Positions 23,070-35,386 of a DNA stretch of 64,000 nucleotides are shown here, piece by piece. Position 1 is the stretch's first letter; each line of letters begins with the position of its first letter. The stretch is from Homalodisca vitripennis (taxonomy: Eukaryota; Arthropoda; Insecta; Hemiptera; Cicadellidae). Both the position numbers and the translations under genes were made by a program. The notes under the pieces were generated by a model. It was not told the origin of the DNA, did no database searches, and was given only the letters and a program-made list of their open reading frames with translations. The stretch lies in NCBI RefSeq assembly GCF_021130785.1, contig NW_025778033.1:60913-124912 (forward strand), read 5' to 3'.

Positions 23070-24740
23070 GTTAATTATATTTGTGGGAGATGTAAGAGAA
23101 TCACTGTAGTGCTTTAACAATCTTGAAGTTTGCTTTAACATGTAAAATACACTTATATTGGGAGCCACTTCACATAGACTGTAGTCAGTCAGTCATTTTT
23201 CCATTGTGTTAGTGCTTCCATGCTTGACACTCTTGTTAAGCGAGAATTGTGAAATCTTATACTTTTCTCTAGTATAAGGATAGTACCACTGAATACCATT
23301 GCTGAATGAGTTGAGGGTATGGGGAAAATTTTGAGACATCGCAGTATACAGGAATGATGTTGAATATTTGTAGAAGGGTTCGGACCTCTGATGTCCGTAA
23401 TAAAAACAGGTAAGGTAAGTCAATCGTTTTGATCAGGTGGTCTGAGGCAGACAACTTACAATAATTGAGTTTTCTTTGGAATTGCCTGAAGTTCTAATGT
23501 CTTTTATGTAAACCATTGTGTGATAGTATACGTTGTCTCCTTAGAGCAACCAGTACAGAGTTATGCTCTCGTCTAACTTACATTACACGGCAGCATTATG
23601 CCAGTGTGATACAAGACCTTTTAAACATTTCAAACGTCCATCCACCATGTAGTCTAGACGTAGTATTTAGTGAAAATCATCTTCTTCTAAAATAGAAGAG
23701 ATTGTTAACCACTCAATGCTTTGCTTGGCAACAAAGAATTTTCCGCTATGCTGGTGCGTTTAACAGGTTTTCCCATGTGAGGAGGATGATAGTGCAATTC
23801 TTGAGGTCTGCACACAAGCTCTGTTCTTATGTCGAATTGAATGCCATATGTTACATAATATGTATATTGTTTACAACTGTAGGTTGTTCTTTAATTGTAA
23901 TTTTTTATTTTGTGCGTTTTTATTATGGTCGTTTTTTCTGTTTTCAATGATTTGGAAAATTCTATATTTTGCTTTCTATATATACTTCTTTGTAAAAAAT
24001 ATCTTTAAAAAATTCAATTTTAATTTGTATACTTAATTTGTAGCTTTAGGAAATCTTATTTTAAATAGAACTTGAAGCAAATTAATTTTAATATTTTTAA
24101 AACTAATTGCACGTTAGGAGGAAATATATAATTTTAAATCCAGTGCTGCAAGGCTTATGTGGGGAACATAACAAATATCAGAGGGAACACTTGTAACAAT
24201 ATTCAAAAAATGTTTTTAGTTTGGATGGACTGTCTGTCCAGAGAAAGAAGCTTGGCTGCAATCTGAGACTGAGCCATTAATTTTTTCTGTCTCATGTAGT
24301 GGTTGGGCAGTTGACAGTAAACATAAGCTTAGATGCAGTTATGTTTCACAAAATCAGGAAATTTTTCATTGTATATAGTAAAGAAATGTGGTCCAAAGCA
24401 GATCACTTGGGGTTTACCTCGATTTTTCAAGAAAAGAGAAATATCTATATTTCTATACTCATGAATATTATTTGGAGCTGCTCATTGATCTAGTTTATTG
24501 GAATTATCCAAGGAGCCAAAGAAACAAGTAGTGTGCTGAAAGTAGAGCTATGGCCAATGGAATCCAATATCTGGAAAAAAGTTAAGATATGAGCTACACT
24601 CTGTTCAAAGATGAAAAACGCAGCAGCAAGCTTTCACTGGTTAGGCAATCTCAATATAAGTAGTTGTTGATAGGAAGAAAGGGGAACATTGTTATGTTAT
24701 TATGTCTTCAGTATAATCTAATTGAATTGACTTTGTACAG

Positions 24741-24995
24741 AGATGAGAAACACGGTTGCAAGCTGTCCCTGAGTCGCTGTTTCTCAGACGAGCGGTGGTC
24801 ACGCAATCGGTGCATCACATCAATGGACTGGTCACCACAACATCCGGAACTGCTGTTGGCCAGTTACCATACCAATGCAGAGTCTCCCCATGATCCTGAC
24901 GGCGTATGTCTCGTCTGGAACACCAAATTCAGGAAAACTACTCCAGAGTTTATCTTCCATTGTCAGTCAGCTGTAATGTCTGCAACATTCGCTAG
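24741..24995 (+). CDS. Dynein intermediate chain exon A (right)
   Basis: The exon begins after CTTTGTACAG with [12 protein letters not shown], contains [17 protein letters not shown], and ends in [11 protein letters not shown] before the donor GTGGGT. D-E-K and [14 protein letters not shown] are strongly conserved in the family. The exon before it is absent. Confidence 0.94.
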
Positions 24996-27900
24996 GTGGG
25001 TAACATCCTGAATTTACTCATATTTTATTTAAATAATTATGTGAATATAGCTGAAAATACAAATTTCTTGTTCTATAAGAGCTAGGATTCATCCTAATAA
25101 ATTTGGTGGACATATTAAAAATCTATAGTAGTACTTTTAGACTACTAGCCCCAAAAGTATACCTTTTTGTATTTTTTATGCTAGGCTGGATTACAAAGCT
25201 TTTAAACTTATTACCCATTTAAAGCACTGGTTTACAAAGGAGAAATTCCATTTCTGTAGTTGTTAGCAATGCTGATGACGACACCAAGCACTGTGGGATA
25301 TTTCCATTACTATCATCAAAATTTGCTGTTGGCTTTGGCTAATGTTGAGTTTTGAAGTGTCGTTTATAGAGCAGCATGCCAACAGAAAATTGTGTATTTT
25401 CCATTAGATAAATTACATTTGAAACCATTAAGATGTTGAAAAGATATATGGGTATGATGCAGTTCAAATAACAGCAGTGTATAAGTGGTACAAGAATTTT
25501 GTGGAGGTTGTCATACAAACATCAAAGATGATCTTAAAATAGAGTAGGAATATATTTGTTATCACCTAAAATAAGAAATTTTGATTATGTACAAGAAATT
25601 GTACTTCGTTGATAGAAAAAATAACTACCAATAACTATCGATGCTATTGCCTTTGAACCAATAATTTTTGTGTTCACAAATGTACTGTTTTAGGCCATGT
25701 TTCTTAATACAATCAAAACTGTCTTATGTGGTGGATATGGACGAGTCCTTATTACCTCAAAATCATCTTTGATGTTTGTTCAATCTTCACTTATACAGTA
25801 TACTTACATTGCTTTTTTATATGCTTTAAATAAGTCTTTAGGATATATAGGATCTCTGGTAACAATTTTCACGGAATGTACAGAATGTGATGTTGACACA
25901 ACATCCAAATTAATATTTGAAAATCTCATGAATAAAAATAGTCCTTTTTCAAAAACCGCTTGCTAACTGAGTGTTTTTCCTGGGCCCGCCAAAGCTGCCT
26001 GAGATCCTGTTCTTATGTGTAATTAAAACCTGAAATTCTTTGTTGTATTTTGATGTTTTGGAAACTAATTTATTTGAATGAAAATTAGTTTGTATTTTAT
26101 TTAAATTTATATTGGTCTATATTTGTATTACAGAAAATAATAACAAATAAAATAGGCAAAATTAAATATTGCTGCTTAAAATTGTATTTTTGTTAAAAGA
26201 GTGCATCTGTGTTTATACAGGTTCCACCCCAACCTAATTCTGGGGGGCACATTCTCCGGCCAAGTGGTTCTGTGGGATAATAGGGTGCAGAAGAGGACAC
26301 CCATCCAGCGCACCCCACTTTCAGCTACTGCACACACCGTAAGCATTAGTTGTCAACTCCACTAGCATTAGAATAGTGGAAATTCTAGACAATTCTGCAC
26401 AATCAATTGTCTTTTTATATTGGCAGTAGTATAAATGGCAAAGATAGGGAAGAGAAATAATTATAGGTAAATTGACCTTTTACTGGGGATGGTTAGACAA
26501 AATACCTGACCTTGCAAAGTTCCTATAACTGTGGTGGTCATATCTTTTGTACCGGAACAAATTTAGACAAGTGCTTCAGAGATTCTTGTGGTGAATATTC
26601 TCAGCGTCCTTGAGTTTAAGTCTTGTGCTGTGAAATGATCAGATCAATGCATTCGAATCCCTTGTGGTAAAATTCTCAGCACCCAACACTTGAGATCTTG
26701 TACTCTGAAATAATCAACACTATTTAGACCCTTGTGATAAATATTCTCAGCAACCAAGATTTGAGATCTTGGACTATGTAATGGTCGAATCCTGCTGCAA
26801 GAGATTGTACATGATGAGGGAACAATGTTTTTGGCTTCAACTCTGTACTTCTGAGGTAGAGCCAGCCTCAGTGATTATGGTTATCTCCATACCTTGCTAC
26901 CTTGTACCATGAAAACAACTTAACATATATTTTCACCTAACCATCAATGACAGACAGGTCTGGATCTGTAGTATCAGCAGAATAAGGCTGTGGCTGCTGT
27001 GCTTCTGACATTTCACCACAATGATCATTGCAGCGCTATCATTGCAGGCACAACTATCATCTCAAAAGCCATTGTATGAATCTACCTGTGATATGTTGCA
27101 GCATCCAGTTTACTGCCTGAGTGTAGTCGGCACACAGAATGCCCACAACCTCATCTCGGTATCCACAGATGGCCGGTTGTGCTCATGGTCCCTGGACATG
27201 CTCTCACAGCCGCAGGAGATACTGGAGCTGCAGCATCGACAGAGCAAGGCCATTGCTGCCATGTGTCTGGCGTTCCCACATAATGACGTCAACAACTTTG
27301 TTGTTGGCAGTGAAGAGGGTGCTGTCTACTCAGGTATGTTATTTATTTAAGTAAATTCTGATAAATTGTGAGTAAATCAACAAACAAATTTGACTTTGAA
27401 TTCTCTATTTTCCTTATTAGTAATGTGTGATCAAGGATGAGGTGATGAAAAGAGAGTGCGTGTTGCATCTCGTAATGGAAAATTTGCTCTGAAGTACCTA
27501 GACAATTTTTTCCATTAAACAAAAAATTAGAAATTTGCCTGGCGTACAATGACTCAGCTAATGTATCTACCGATACATAAATCAGATCCTTTTTTTTTAA
27601 AGTTACACTCTTCATTGTCTGGCCTGGCACTGGGGCAGCTGTGCACAACACTCCAGGAATGTTTATCAACCTTCTCATTTAGGTCTATCTTAGCACCCCG
27701 AACATTAGCACCCTGTAGGGCTGTAGTATCTGCTACAGTGCATCTTCCTTCCCAGCCCTCCTTAAGGATCCTGCTCACACCTCCTCAATCTCCAATTAAA
27801 GGGATAGACATTTACTAGGTTCAGAAAAGCATCAAACTGTTCATCTCGTTATAACCTCCTTCATTCAGATCATCAAAGTGAAAGTAGAGTAACTAACTGT

Positions 27901-30900
27901 CCTGAGTAGTCTGTTGCAACACCAAGGCAGGAGTGACTAATACATGAGATACAACAGGCTACAATTACAGGGATAGGGACTCACAAGGTCCAGAGGAGCA
28001 TTGACCTCTTTCAGGTTTTCCTTCATCTGAAACATTTTATGAGGAAAAGTTGAGTAACAAACTATCTTGTTTTCCAGTATTTAACCACAGCTGCAAGGCA
28101 GTAGTGCCTGAGACGTATGAGAGAAATGAGGTTCCAGTTAAAGCTATAGACACTCAAAAGGTCCATTAGGTCATCAACCTCTTTCTTCATCTGAAACATT
28201 GAATGAGGGAAAGTTGAGTAACAAACTATCTTGCTTCCAGCGTGTCGGCACGGCAGCAAGGCAGGAGTGACAGAGACATATGAGGGACATCAGGCTCCAG
28301 TTACAGGAATAGACACTCATAAGGTCCAGGAGGGCATCGACCTCTCCCACCTCTTCCTGACCTCCTCATTCGACTGGACTATTAAATTGTGGAACCTCAA
28401 GGTTTGTGGATTTAGTGAATAGTATCTCTATTGACGACTAAGTTGTAAATTATTTATAAACATTTTGGAGTTGAAATTAAAATACAATATTTTTGAATTG
28501 GATCCATTATACTACGAAGTATAATGACGCAGATATTTCAAGGCCATCATTTCCGCTAACGAATGGTTGGACTGTTGCTCAAAATAAACAATTGGTTGGT
28601 TTAGCTGCACTGTAACATTAGAACGAGTCATGGAATCTTCCGGTTTATTATTATCAGAATCGTTTTGAAATTAAAATGAAATATCTCTTTATTTTTGAGG
28701 CTAAATTGGTCGGTCTTCAGTTTTCACTGTTACTGTTGAAGAACAAGTTTAATATCTTCGTTTTAAACAGAAACATTCTAATTTCCTGTTGAAAAAATCC
28801 CATTTTGTTAACAAAATTCCCTTCTCAAAACAACATTGAGAGCTGTAAAACAACAGGGAATAAGATGACAGGGAGGGGTAGGGGTTAAATGTATTAGTGG
28901 GTTTATTGTTTGCAAAGTAGCAGATATTTGTTTGTTTACATTTTAGTATTTATATCTCATGTTACATAAAAACCTAAGCATGCAAATGATTGATTAGGTT
29001 GAATGATTTGAACAAAACCAGACATTATACTAGCATTCTTTCATAAATTTGTAGAGTACAACAATAAAACAAACATTGAATCAAGATGCGGCTTTTTATT
29101 TAAAACAAACATTCAATGTCTTAAATCGTCATTAAAACATACACACAGAAATGTGTGGGATATCTCATTTCTATTCTTGTGTAAAACCAAATATGATGGA
29201 TGATCTGTCCACAGGAGAACAAGCCGTTATACTCGTTCGAGGACAATGGTGACTATGTTTGCGATGTGGCCTGGTCGCCCACACACCCGGCATTGTTTGC
29301 GGCAGTGGATGCTACAGGTCGTCTGGACCTATGGAACCTCAATAATGACACTGAGGTGCCCACAGCCACTGCCATCGTGGAGGGTAGTCGAGCGCTCAAT
29401 CAGGTGAGCCACCTCAAGGTTCCTTGATTGTACCGATTCTATTTATATTAATGTTTAACTCTATATCTGGTGCCAAGAGAACAAAGGCTTGCTGGTTCCT
29501 TAATCTTAATCATTGTTCCTTAGGACGTATATTAAGTTTCAGTAAAAAGTTTTAGGACTAACCTCTAAAAAGGTTTGCGTCTGGCTCTAAACTAATAGCG
29601 TGTTTATTCCCATTAATATATCGCTGTTTTAAATGTTTAAAACATGATTTTTTTTAGCGAAGATTTCAATGTTCTGTCTCAAAAAGGTACGAGATTTGTG
29701 CAATTACCTATCTTAGCCTTTTGCAGTAAATGTAACTTTTTCAATGTAATATGTTTTTGACATTGTTTCTACTAAAAGTTTTGTGTTTAATAATTATGTA
29801 AAACTTGTAATATTAAGTATACAATTAGTTTTTGTTTTGATGAAATATCAGATAAGTTAACATTTTTGTTGTGGTCTTGATTATTTTTAGGGCACTCAGA
29901 AATTAATAAAAGTCTAGTTAACTAAAACAGCAGTTTGTTCATGCACTAGTTCATTTCTCTTCTGGGCCTGATGTTAAACAATGTGTTGTTTGTAGGTGTC
30001 TTGGACTCCTAGCGGAAACCAAGTGACCTGTGGTGATGACATTGGTCGCATCTGGCTTTACGATGTCGGGGAGGTAACAACAGATGTTTATTCTTCTCCA
30101 ATTAGCGTAATTCGTAATTTGGTCTCAAGTCATGTGAAATAGTTTCACATAATAGTTTCATTCATGTAGTTATACCTGTAATAGATGGAAGTATAGACTA
30201 ATACAGAGTATCTAATTAGATATACATATTTAATGTAAGGAAATTACCTTTCTAGTTTTTTTTTAATTATAAATATAAAAGAGAGTCCAATCCCCTTTTA
30301 AGTTTTCTTCTTCCCGTCCTCATGGGCCACTGGCCTCTGCAAGTTATCAAACTAAATAAGGGGGAGAGTCGATGCAGCACTAGGTTATCATTACTGATAA
30401 AAAAGTGCTAGAGTCAGATACAGCATATTTTATACCTACGCTATCTATAACTCAGACTCCCTAGGCCTGTCAGCCATCAGCTTCCTCAGTTTTGTCCTTA
30501 AAAGGGGTATTAGGTAATTTATAGAACCTGCTGTTATCAATAAAACACATCCTGTCTCGGTAATAATTTTCAGTCTCAAACAAAAATTAATATTAAAATA
30601 TTCTAAATAAGCTATTTATTTCATATAGTAGTAAAATTTAGTGTAGTTTTTCCACTACAGTCAAAATAATTGTAATTAATCCCTTGACTGCCACGCCCAT
30701 GTCAACACAGGCGCACTCCCACTTTGCGTTCAACTCGTGTTATCGGCTGCTTGGATACATGATGCCTGTAAGATGATACACATTGGTCTCTAGTAGTATT
30801 TATTTAAACTGCAGCAAATCCACAGTAGTGCTGTTTATTTACTTTACACTCTGACAGTCAACTAAGAAACTATCATGAAAGCCATTGTGAAGTTTTACCT

Positions 30901-32162
30901 GGACGTTAAGAAACAGAATGTTATTGTTTTCCTTTTTTACAATAATGTTTTTGAAGTTGCTACTGCATGTTTATTATTTTGAATGTGGTTCATTCGGTAT
31001 GGAAGGAATTGGTTTTAATGATGATAACGTCATTTATCACTTTTGTCCGGATGTGTTGTTATGAGTTAAGCATTCAGCATTTCAACTTTTCTGAGATGAT
31101 GGCGATTAGGATGCGGACTCAGTTTATCAATCAGGTCCTGACATGACAATCAGTAGGTTCTAAACAGCAGTTAGGTAAATTAAGATACTGCTGAGTTGAT
31201 GGGAAAAAAACACGCTACATTTGCACTGACTGTGGAGCAGCTCTGTATGCGGCAAATAAAACTGGCAATAGCCCAGGAACAGCATTGTTGAAAACTCAGG
31301 ATATCATCAGAGAGTAGCATTTAGTTCAGACAATTTGGATTTTGTCAAACCCGAAAAAATTTTAAAAAAGGTTTGAAAAATATAGGTTACTATTTAAAAA
31401 ATGCAAATAGGTTAAAAAACATAGGTATAGTATAGTGGTATAGTAAAAGTATACATAAATACACCTTCAAAACCACTAACTTTTACAACAATTTATGATA
31501 GTAATTAAGTTAAAAAAATGCAATATTTTAATATGCAATCAAACATATCACTGTACATCTTAAAATAATCCTATGAACACAAGTATCACATATATTTAAA
31601 TTTGAAAGACAAAAGGTATTTGAAAATAGAGAGAATACATAAGCAATAATACTGCTAAGTAACTTTTATTGTTTCAAGCATAACAATGTAATAAACTATT
31701 AGGGACCGTCCTTCATAAGCACAAAACTATTTAGCTCAAGAAAGAAAATTAGTGTTTCAGATCTTCTGTTTCAAAAAATAGAATTTAGAAAGAATATTGT
31801 GATACACGATTATATATCTACAGTGGTTGTTCTGGTCATAAAGATATTTCTAAACTTTTTGTTCTTTTCAGTACATTTAGAGTAGTGTTGTACTACATTT
31901 TTCTCATTATTTTTATTTTTCATGTCCTCATGTTTACACAATAAGCAGCTGTTTCCTATTCTAGTGACCTCCCTCACCAACTGACACAAGTTAAAAATAC
32001 GATTGTTCTGTCCAGCAACTCTGTCAGCCGAGGATGGATGACTGGAACAAGATGCTTGTAACTCTGCAAGAACTGAAGAACAATCAGGCGGACGAGGAAA
32101 TGGACAAGTTGACCTTGTCTTCTTCAGGACCCAACAGCCTGGCTTCCATTGTGTCTAGATAG
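24741..32162 (+). CDS. Cytoplasmic dynein intermediate chain, C-terminal seven exons (right copy, 5'-truncated)
   Basis: This is the mirror of the left copy, with exons A 24741-24995, B 26221-26338, C 27102-27333, D 28241-28401, E 29215-29403, F 29996-30073 and G 32016-32162. Every junction has GT/AG and a consistent phase (total 1180 coding bases, 392 residues, TAG stop). The product is the seven-bladed WD40 domain that binds the dynein heavy chain tail, plus the C-terminal tail. As on the left, no upstream exon exists before the palindrome centre, so the visible part covers roughly the C-terminal 60 percent of a Drosophila-sized protein. The two copies are transcribed away from each other. 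Confidence 0.94.
25371..25540 (+). mobile_element. mariner-like transposase fragment in intron A-B (right)
   Basis: This is the mirror of 19700-19875. The plus strand gives [18 protein letters not shown] across a frameshift, then a T-S-K-M-I/K-D-D-L end. An oppositely oriented second fragment lies at 25735-25795. A 9-bp insertion (ATATATAGG) near 25852 is present in this arm only. Confidence 0.5.
26221..26338 (+). CDS. Dynein intermediate chain exon B (right)
   Basis: The exon encodes the second blade ([20 protein letters not shown]). It is preceded by TTTATACAG and followed by GTAAGC. The codon split between A and B encodes arginine. Confidence 0.94.
26560..26780. repeat. Degenerate 75-80 bp tandem repeat in intron B-C (right)
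   Basis: This is the mirror of 18470-18690: three units carrying CTTGTGGT or CTTGTGAT, ATTCTCAGC and GAGATCTTG words. Confidence 0.6.
27102..27333 (+). CDS. Dynein intermediate chain exon C (right)
   Basis: The exon encodes the third blade and most of the fourth: [17 protein letters not shown], then [14 protein letters not shown]. The Q-x-R-Q-S-K-A-I-A segment is a hallmark of the cytoplasmic family. The donor is GTATGT. Confidence 0.94.
27785..27850 (+). pseudogene. Decayed duplicate of dynein exon D, copy 4 (right)
   Basis: This is the mirror of 17395-17467. CCAATTAAAGGGATAGACAT aligns with CCAGTTACAGGAATAGACAC of exon D, followed by GGTTCAGAAAAGCATC. It is the most diverged copy. Confidence 0.5.
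27922..28022 (+). pseudogene. Decayed duplicate of dynein exon D, copy 3 (right)
   Basis: AAGGCAGGAGTGACTAATAC through TTGACCTCTTTCAGG aligns along about 100 bp of exon D with frequent substitutions. The acceptor region is degenerate (TTGCAAC). Confidence 0.75.
28078..28188 (+). pseudogene. Decayed duplicate of dynein exon D, copy 2 (right)
   Basis: It follows TTGTTTTCCAG, nearly the same acceptor as exon D (TTGCTTCCAG). The frame aligns with exon D from the split codon, with G-T-Y/T-Y-E and A-I-D-T-Q-K-V matches, and reaches an in-frame TAG at 28167-28169. The following 50 bases repeat the intron end that precedes exon D, so the duplicated unit is about 163 bp. Confidence 0.8.
28241..28401 (+). 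CDS. Dynein intermediate chain exon D (right)
   Basis: The exon encodes the fifth blade, ending [15 protein letters not shown] before the donor GTTTGT. It is the only copy of this exon in the arm with a full-length open frame; three upstream partial copies are decayed. Confidence 0.94.
29215..29403 (+). CDS. Dynein intermediate chain exon E (right)
   Basis: The exon is 63 codons and encodes blade six ([18 protein letters not shown], then RLDLWNL). It follows GTCCACAG and precedes GTGAGC. Confidence 0.94.
29996..30073 (+). CDS. Dynein intermediate chain exon F (right)
   Basis: This 26-codon exon encodes blade seven ([20 protein letters not shown]). It follows TTTGTAG and precedes GTAACA. Confidence 0.93.
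30676..31325 (+). mobile_element. piggyBac-like relic in intron F-G (right)
   Basis: TTAA at 30676-30679 is followed by TCCCTTGACTGCCACGCCCA. Decayed coding resembling the end of a piggyBac transposase follows near 30870-31290, with [14 protein letters not shown] and then a C-x-x-C motif in [14 protein letters not shown]. It is the mirror of the left relic. Confidence 0.55.
32016..32162 (+). CDS. Dynein intermediate chain exon G, C-terminus and stop (right)
   Basis: This exon is 48 codons plus TAG at 32160-32162. It follows TGTCCAG and encodes [20 protein letters not shown] and a serine-rich end. Another AG six codons further in could serve as an acceptor, but this one keeps the E-Q-L spacing expected from the family. 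Confidence 0.9.
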   Translation, partial: QLCQPRMDDWNKMLVTLQELKNNQADEEMDKLTLSSSGPNSLASIVSR

Positions 32163-32238
32163 ACTTGCAGGTAAATTGGCTTATCCTATGATAATATTGT
32201 GTATCATTTGCTCTATACTATCATCTACAATAGAACAT

Positions 32239-32244
32239 AATAAA
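32239..32244 (+). promoter_or_regulatory. Candidate polyadenylation signal of right dynein copy
   Basis: An AATAAA hexamer begins 77 bases after the stop codon, matching the position in the left arm. It lies at the edge of a repeat, so the assignment is tentative. Confidence 0.3.
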
Positions 32245-34497
32245 AGATGTAGAACAGACAAATGTACTGGACTTTTCCTATTTCACCCAAAAATCATGAG
32301 AGCTCTTCCTTAGACCAGGATGAGTTTATGTACAAAGTTTCAAGTCTCTAAGACTTCTAGCTAGAGATACGAGTATCCTACAGACAGATGAGGAACGACA
32401 TGGTTCCATGAAAGCTCTGGTGGATCCTTAATAATAGTATTAATCACATTACTAATTATAATTAGAATATTTTTGTAAAACTTTTTAGTAACACAGATTT
32501 TCATGAAACAATCGACGATACTCAGGTTGTACTGAAATCCAGAAGTAAACTTATACAAAATATACTGAAAATTTCTTTGCAAAGTTGCCATGATGACTGT
32601 TTTCATAAAAGAGTTAGCCACTCAATACTAGATGACAACAATGGGTAACTCAACCAATTAAAACTAAACATTTTAAACAACTGTCTAAATTTAAATCTGT
32701 TTCATAGACCTGCAATCAATAATAATAGTTTAGCTATAAACAATTAAATGTGCGACATGACTTTGTGGACACATTGTATAGCCATATAGCCTTCAAAATT
32801 GCAAAAGAAAACAGTTTGAGAATTTACTGTTAAAATAAACAAGGCAAGGTGCAACAATAAATTTAAGTAAAGATATACTTTAAAGGGTTTTAATACTTTT
32901 AGCATTTGAATTTTTAAGTAGGTTTGGGTACAGTGATTAGTTTTTCAACGTAACGTCTATTTTTTATGTTTGCAAAGCTCTCAGTAACCAAAATTAATTT
33001 TTTTTTTTTTTTAATTGAATTTAATAGTGTGATTCAGTCATTCTCAAAGGTTGTTATTGTTTTCAGGAATGTCTGTTTAAAGATTTCAAATTTATTTTAC
33101 CCAAAACTATAAAATGGTGTTGTATTTACTTGTCTTTACATTAAACTTACGATTTTCTTCTGATTCTTTTGATGGCATCAAAAAAGTATTATATTTCCTT
33201 TGTTGTTGCGTATAGTTTTAGCTTTTATAAGTTAATAAAAAAAATTGTTTAATTTTTCAGATTTATTTTATACCAATTACATTTAATCGTTACTGCAACC
33301 AAATTTAACTCACTTCAGTTTTCAAAGAATCATTATTTTGTGATTGAATTTGTGGTATTCTGTTCTAATAATATGCATAATATTTAAAGTACATTTGACT
33401 TACAGTATGTTTTAATTTAAGTTTTTTTTTTACTCTGTGGCCATTTCTGTCTGTCAGTTATTGTACAACAGATGGTGCATGTCTTCCCAAGGGATTTGGC
33501 ATAGCGTTTTGTGAACATTTTTACATTGGTCTAATGGGTAACCACAATGGCAATGAGAAATTTGCACAATAAAAAATGTTTAAACATACTGAGCGCAATC
33601 ATATGGCATTTTTATATGTGATATAGACAAAATTTTACATACAACCTTAATGAAGCCTGTTACGTGACACATGGTGTGGCATACTCCTACTTTCTTTTAT
33701 GTAAAATGATTACAAAAAATATTTGGTTGTAGTTTATTAGAGAACTAAAAATAGTTTTATGTCATTTTAGGATTCCATTTTTTTTGAGGAAACAACACTA
33801 ACTTATTTGTATTTGTTGACAGATAATTGTTGTTGTGCAGTTAACATGAAAGAAGAAGAGGCAAGCTGTAAATATCAGAAAAATATACTGTAACAAAATA
33901 AAGTATATTCCTTTACTTTAGCTTTTATCTGTAATCTTAGTTGTATAATGATTGATTTTTTTTGTTATTTTACTTATTTATTTCTTGTTTGTTACTTAAA
34001 TAATAATAAAGCTTATTGAATATGTAGTCATTGTTTATTTTATAATCCTAATATTTTCCATATAAAATATTCCGTTCATTTGTGATTTACAAGGTAGAGG
34101 AGGAAAATCAATAATGTAACTGGCATTGCAATTGTCCTGTTCTTGGTCAAGTATAAAATTTATTCTAACTCAAGAATAGGTAAATGTTGCATATGCGACG
34201 CATTTGTGTACTTTCATGTTATTTACTTTTAGACTGGTGCATAGTTTATTTTGTGTTGTTGATAAGGACACGCTTATTATTATATTTTGTATTATTTGGT
34301 ATTGCATTGTAACTCCTTCAGTACCCAATGTCTATACATTATGGACATTGTCAATTTTCCTAGAAATGCAGACAACCATATAGTATGAATACCCAGTGTT
34401 ATCGAAATTACATCATGTTTCGATGTTTGATAGTCCTCGCCTATGATCAATGTATCATCTGTTTGTTTATGTTTTGTATTTTGATAGTGTGGCCTTG
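32245..34497. other. Gene-free stretch downstream of dynein gene, right arm
   Basis: This is the mirror of 10746-12996. No gene is recognised. It contains the repeat ending TGACTTTGTGGACACATTGT near 32760-32780 and the CGTTGCCATT-type repeat fragment near 33470-33570, both inverted relative to the left arm. Confidence 0.5.
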
Positions 34498-35220
34498 AAT
34501 AATAATAATGATATATTTATTTTCTCAAACAAGCATTACAAGAGTTACGTAAAAATTACAGCAGTACAAACGTAACTTAATCTAAATGCCAGGTCTAATC
34601 AGTGCAATGCTGCTGAATAAGTAACAATGATAAAAAACATACATAAAAAAGCTTGTAAGTGAACATAAAGATGAAAAATCCAACACCAAGCCTGTGTGGA
34701 GGGACAATTTAAATTTAAAAAAATTGAAATAGGCTAATACAGAAACACACTTATAAAACAATTTTATTATGAAAAAAACTCCACAACTTTAAACAAGTAT
34801 ATTGAAATTTATATTACAATAGTTATTATTTTGTTTGTCATTAACAAAGAGCCACTAAGCCTACATACCATAAAAAATGTCATAAAACAATGAATACTGT
34901 CAAAATTTAAAAACAAAATACAAGTAAGAATACATTGCAAGCAAGGCTTAAAGATTTCATAGCATCTTTATTTACTAATTAATCATTTCAAGAAATCTTC
35001 TACACTGCCGTTAGAAAATAAGAAACTTCTAATTAGTTTACAAAAAATATGAAAATTTTTTTAAGATCTGATTTTAAAGGAATTTTATTGAATAAATCAG
35101 GTGCTAAGCAATTATAAGACTTTTTAATAACTGTAAAGAAAAAAAGGACCTAGAACAGACCCTTAGGGGACTCCTAGATCCACATTTTTAACAGATAAAT
35201 TAGACCCCTTAATTGAAAAA

Positions 35221-35386
35221 TACTGCTTTCTGTTGGTTAGATAAGAAATAATAATTTTACATGAGTTTTCTGAAACACTGCAGAACTTTAATTTGTCCAA
35301 AAATACTGCTTTCTGTTGGTTAGATAAGAAATAATAATTTTACATGAGTTTTCTGAAACACTGCAGAACTTTTAATTTGTCGAAAA
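35221..35386. repeat. 83-bp tandem duplication, right arm only
   Basis: The block beginning TACTGCTTTCTGTTGGTTAG at 35221 repeats from 35304. The left arm has a single copy near 9950-10025. This is a slippage or unequal-exchange difference between arms. Confidence 0.9.

Noticed and set aside
23702..24036. Hydrophobic open frames of 82 and 62 codons
   Set aside because: The hydrophobic residues come from T-rich codons in low-complexity DNA. The mirror sequence in the left arm offers no better frame.
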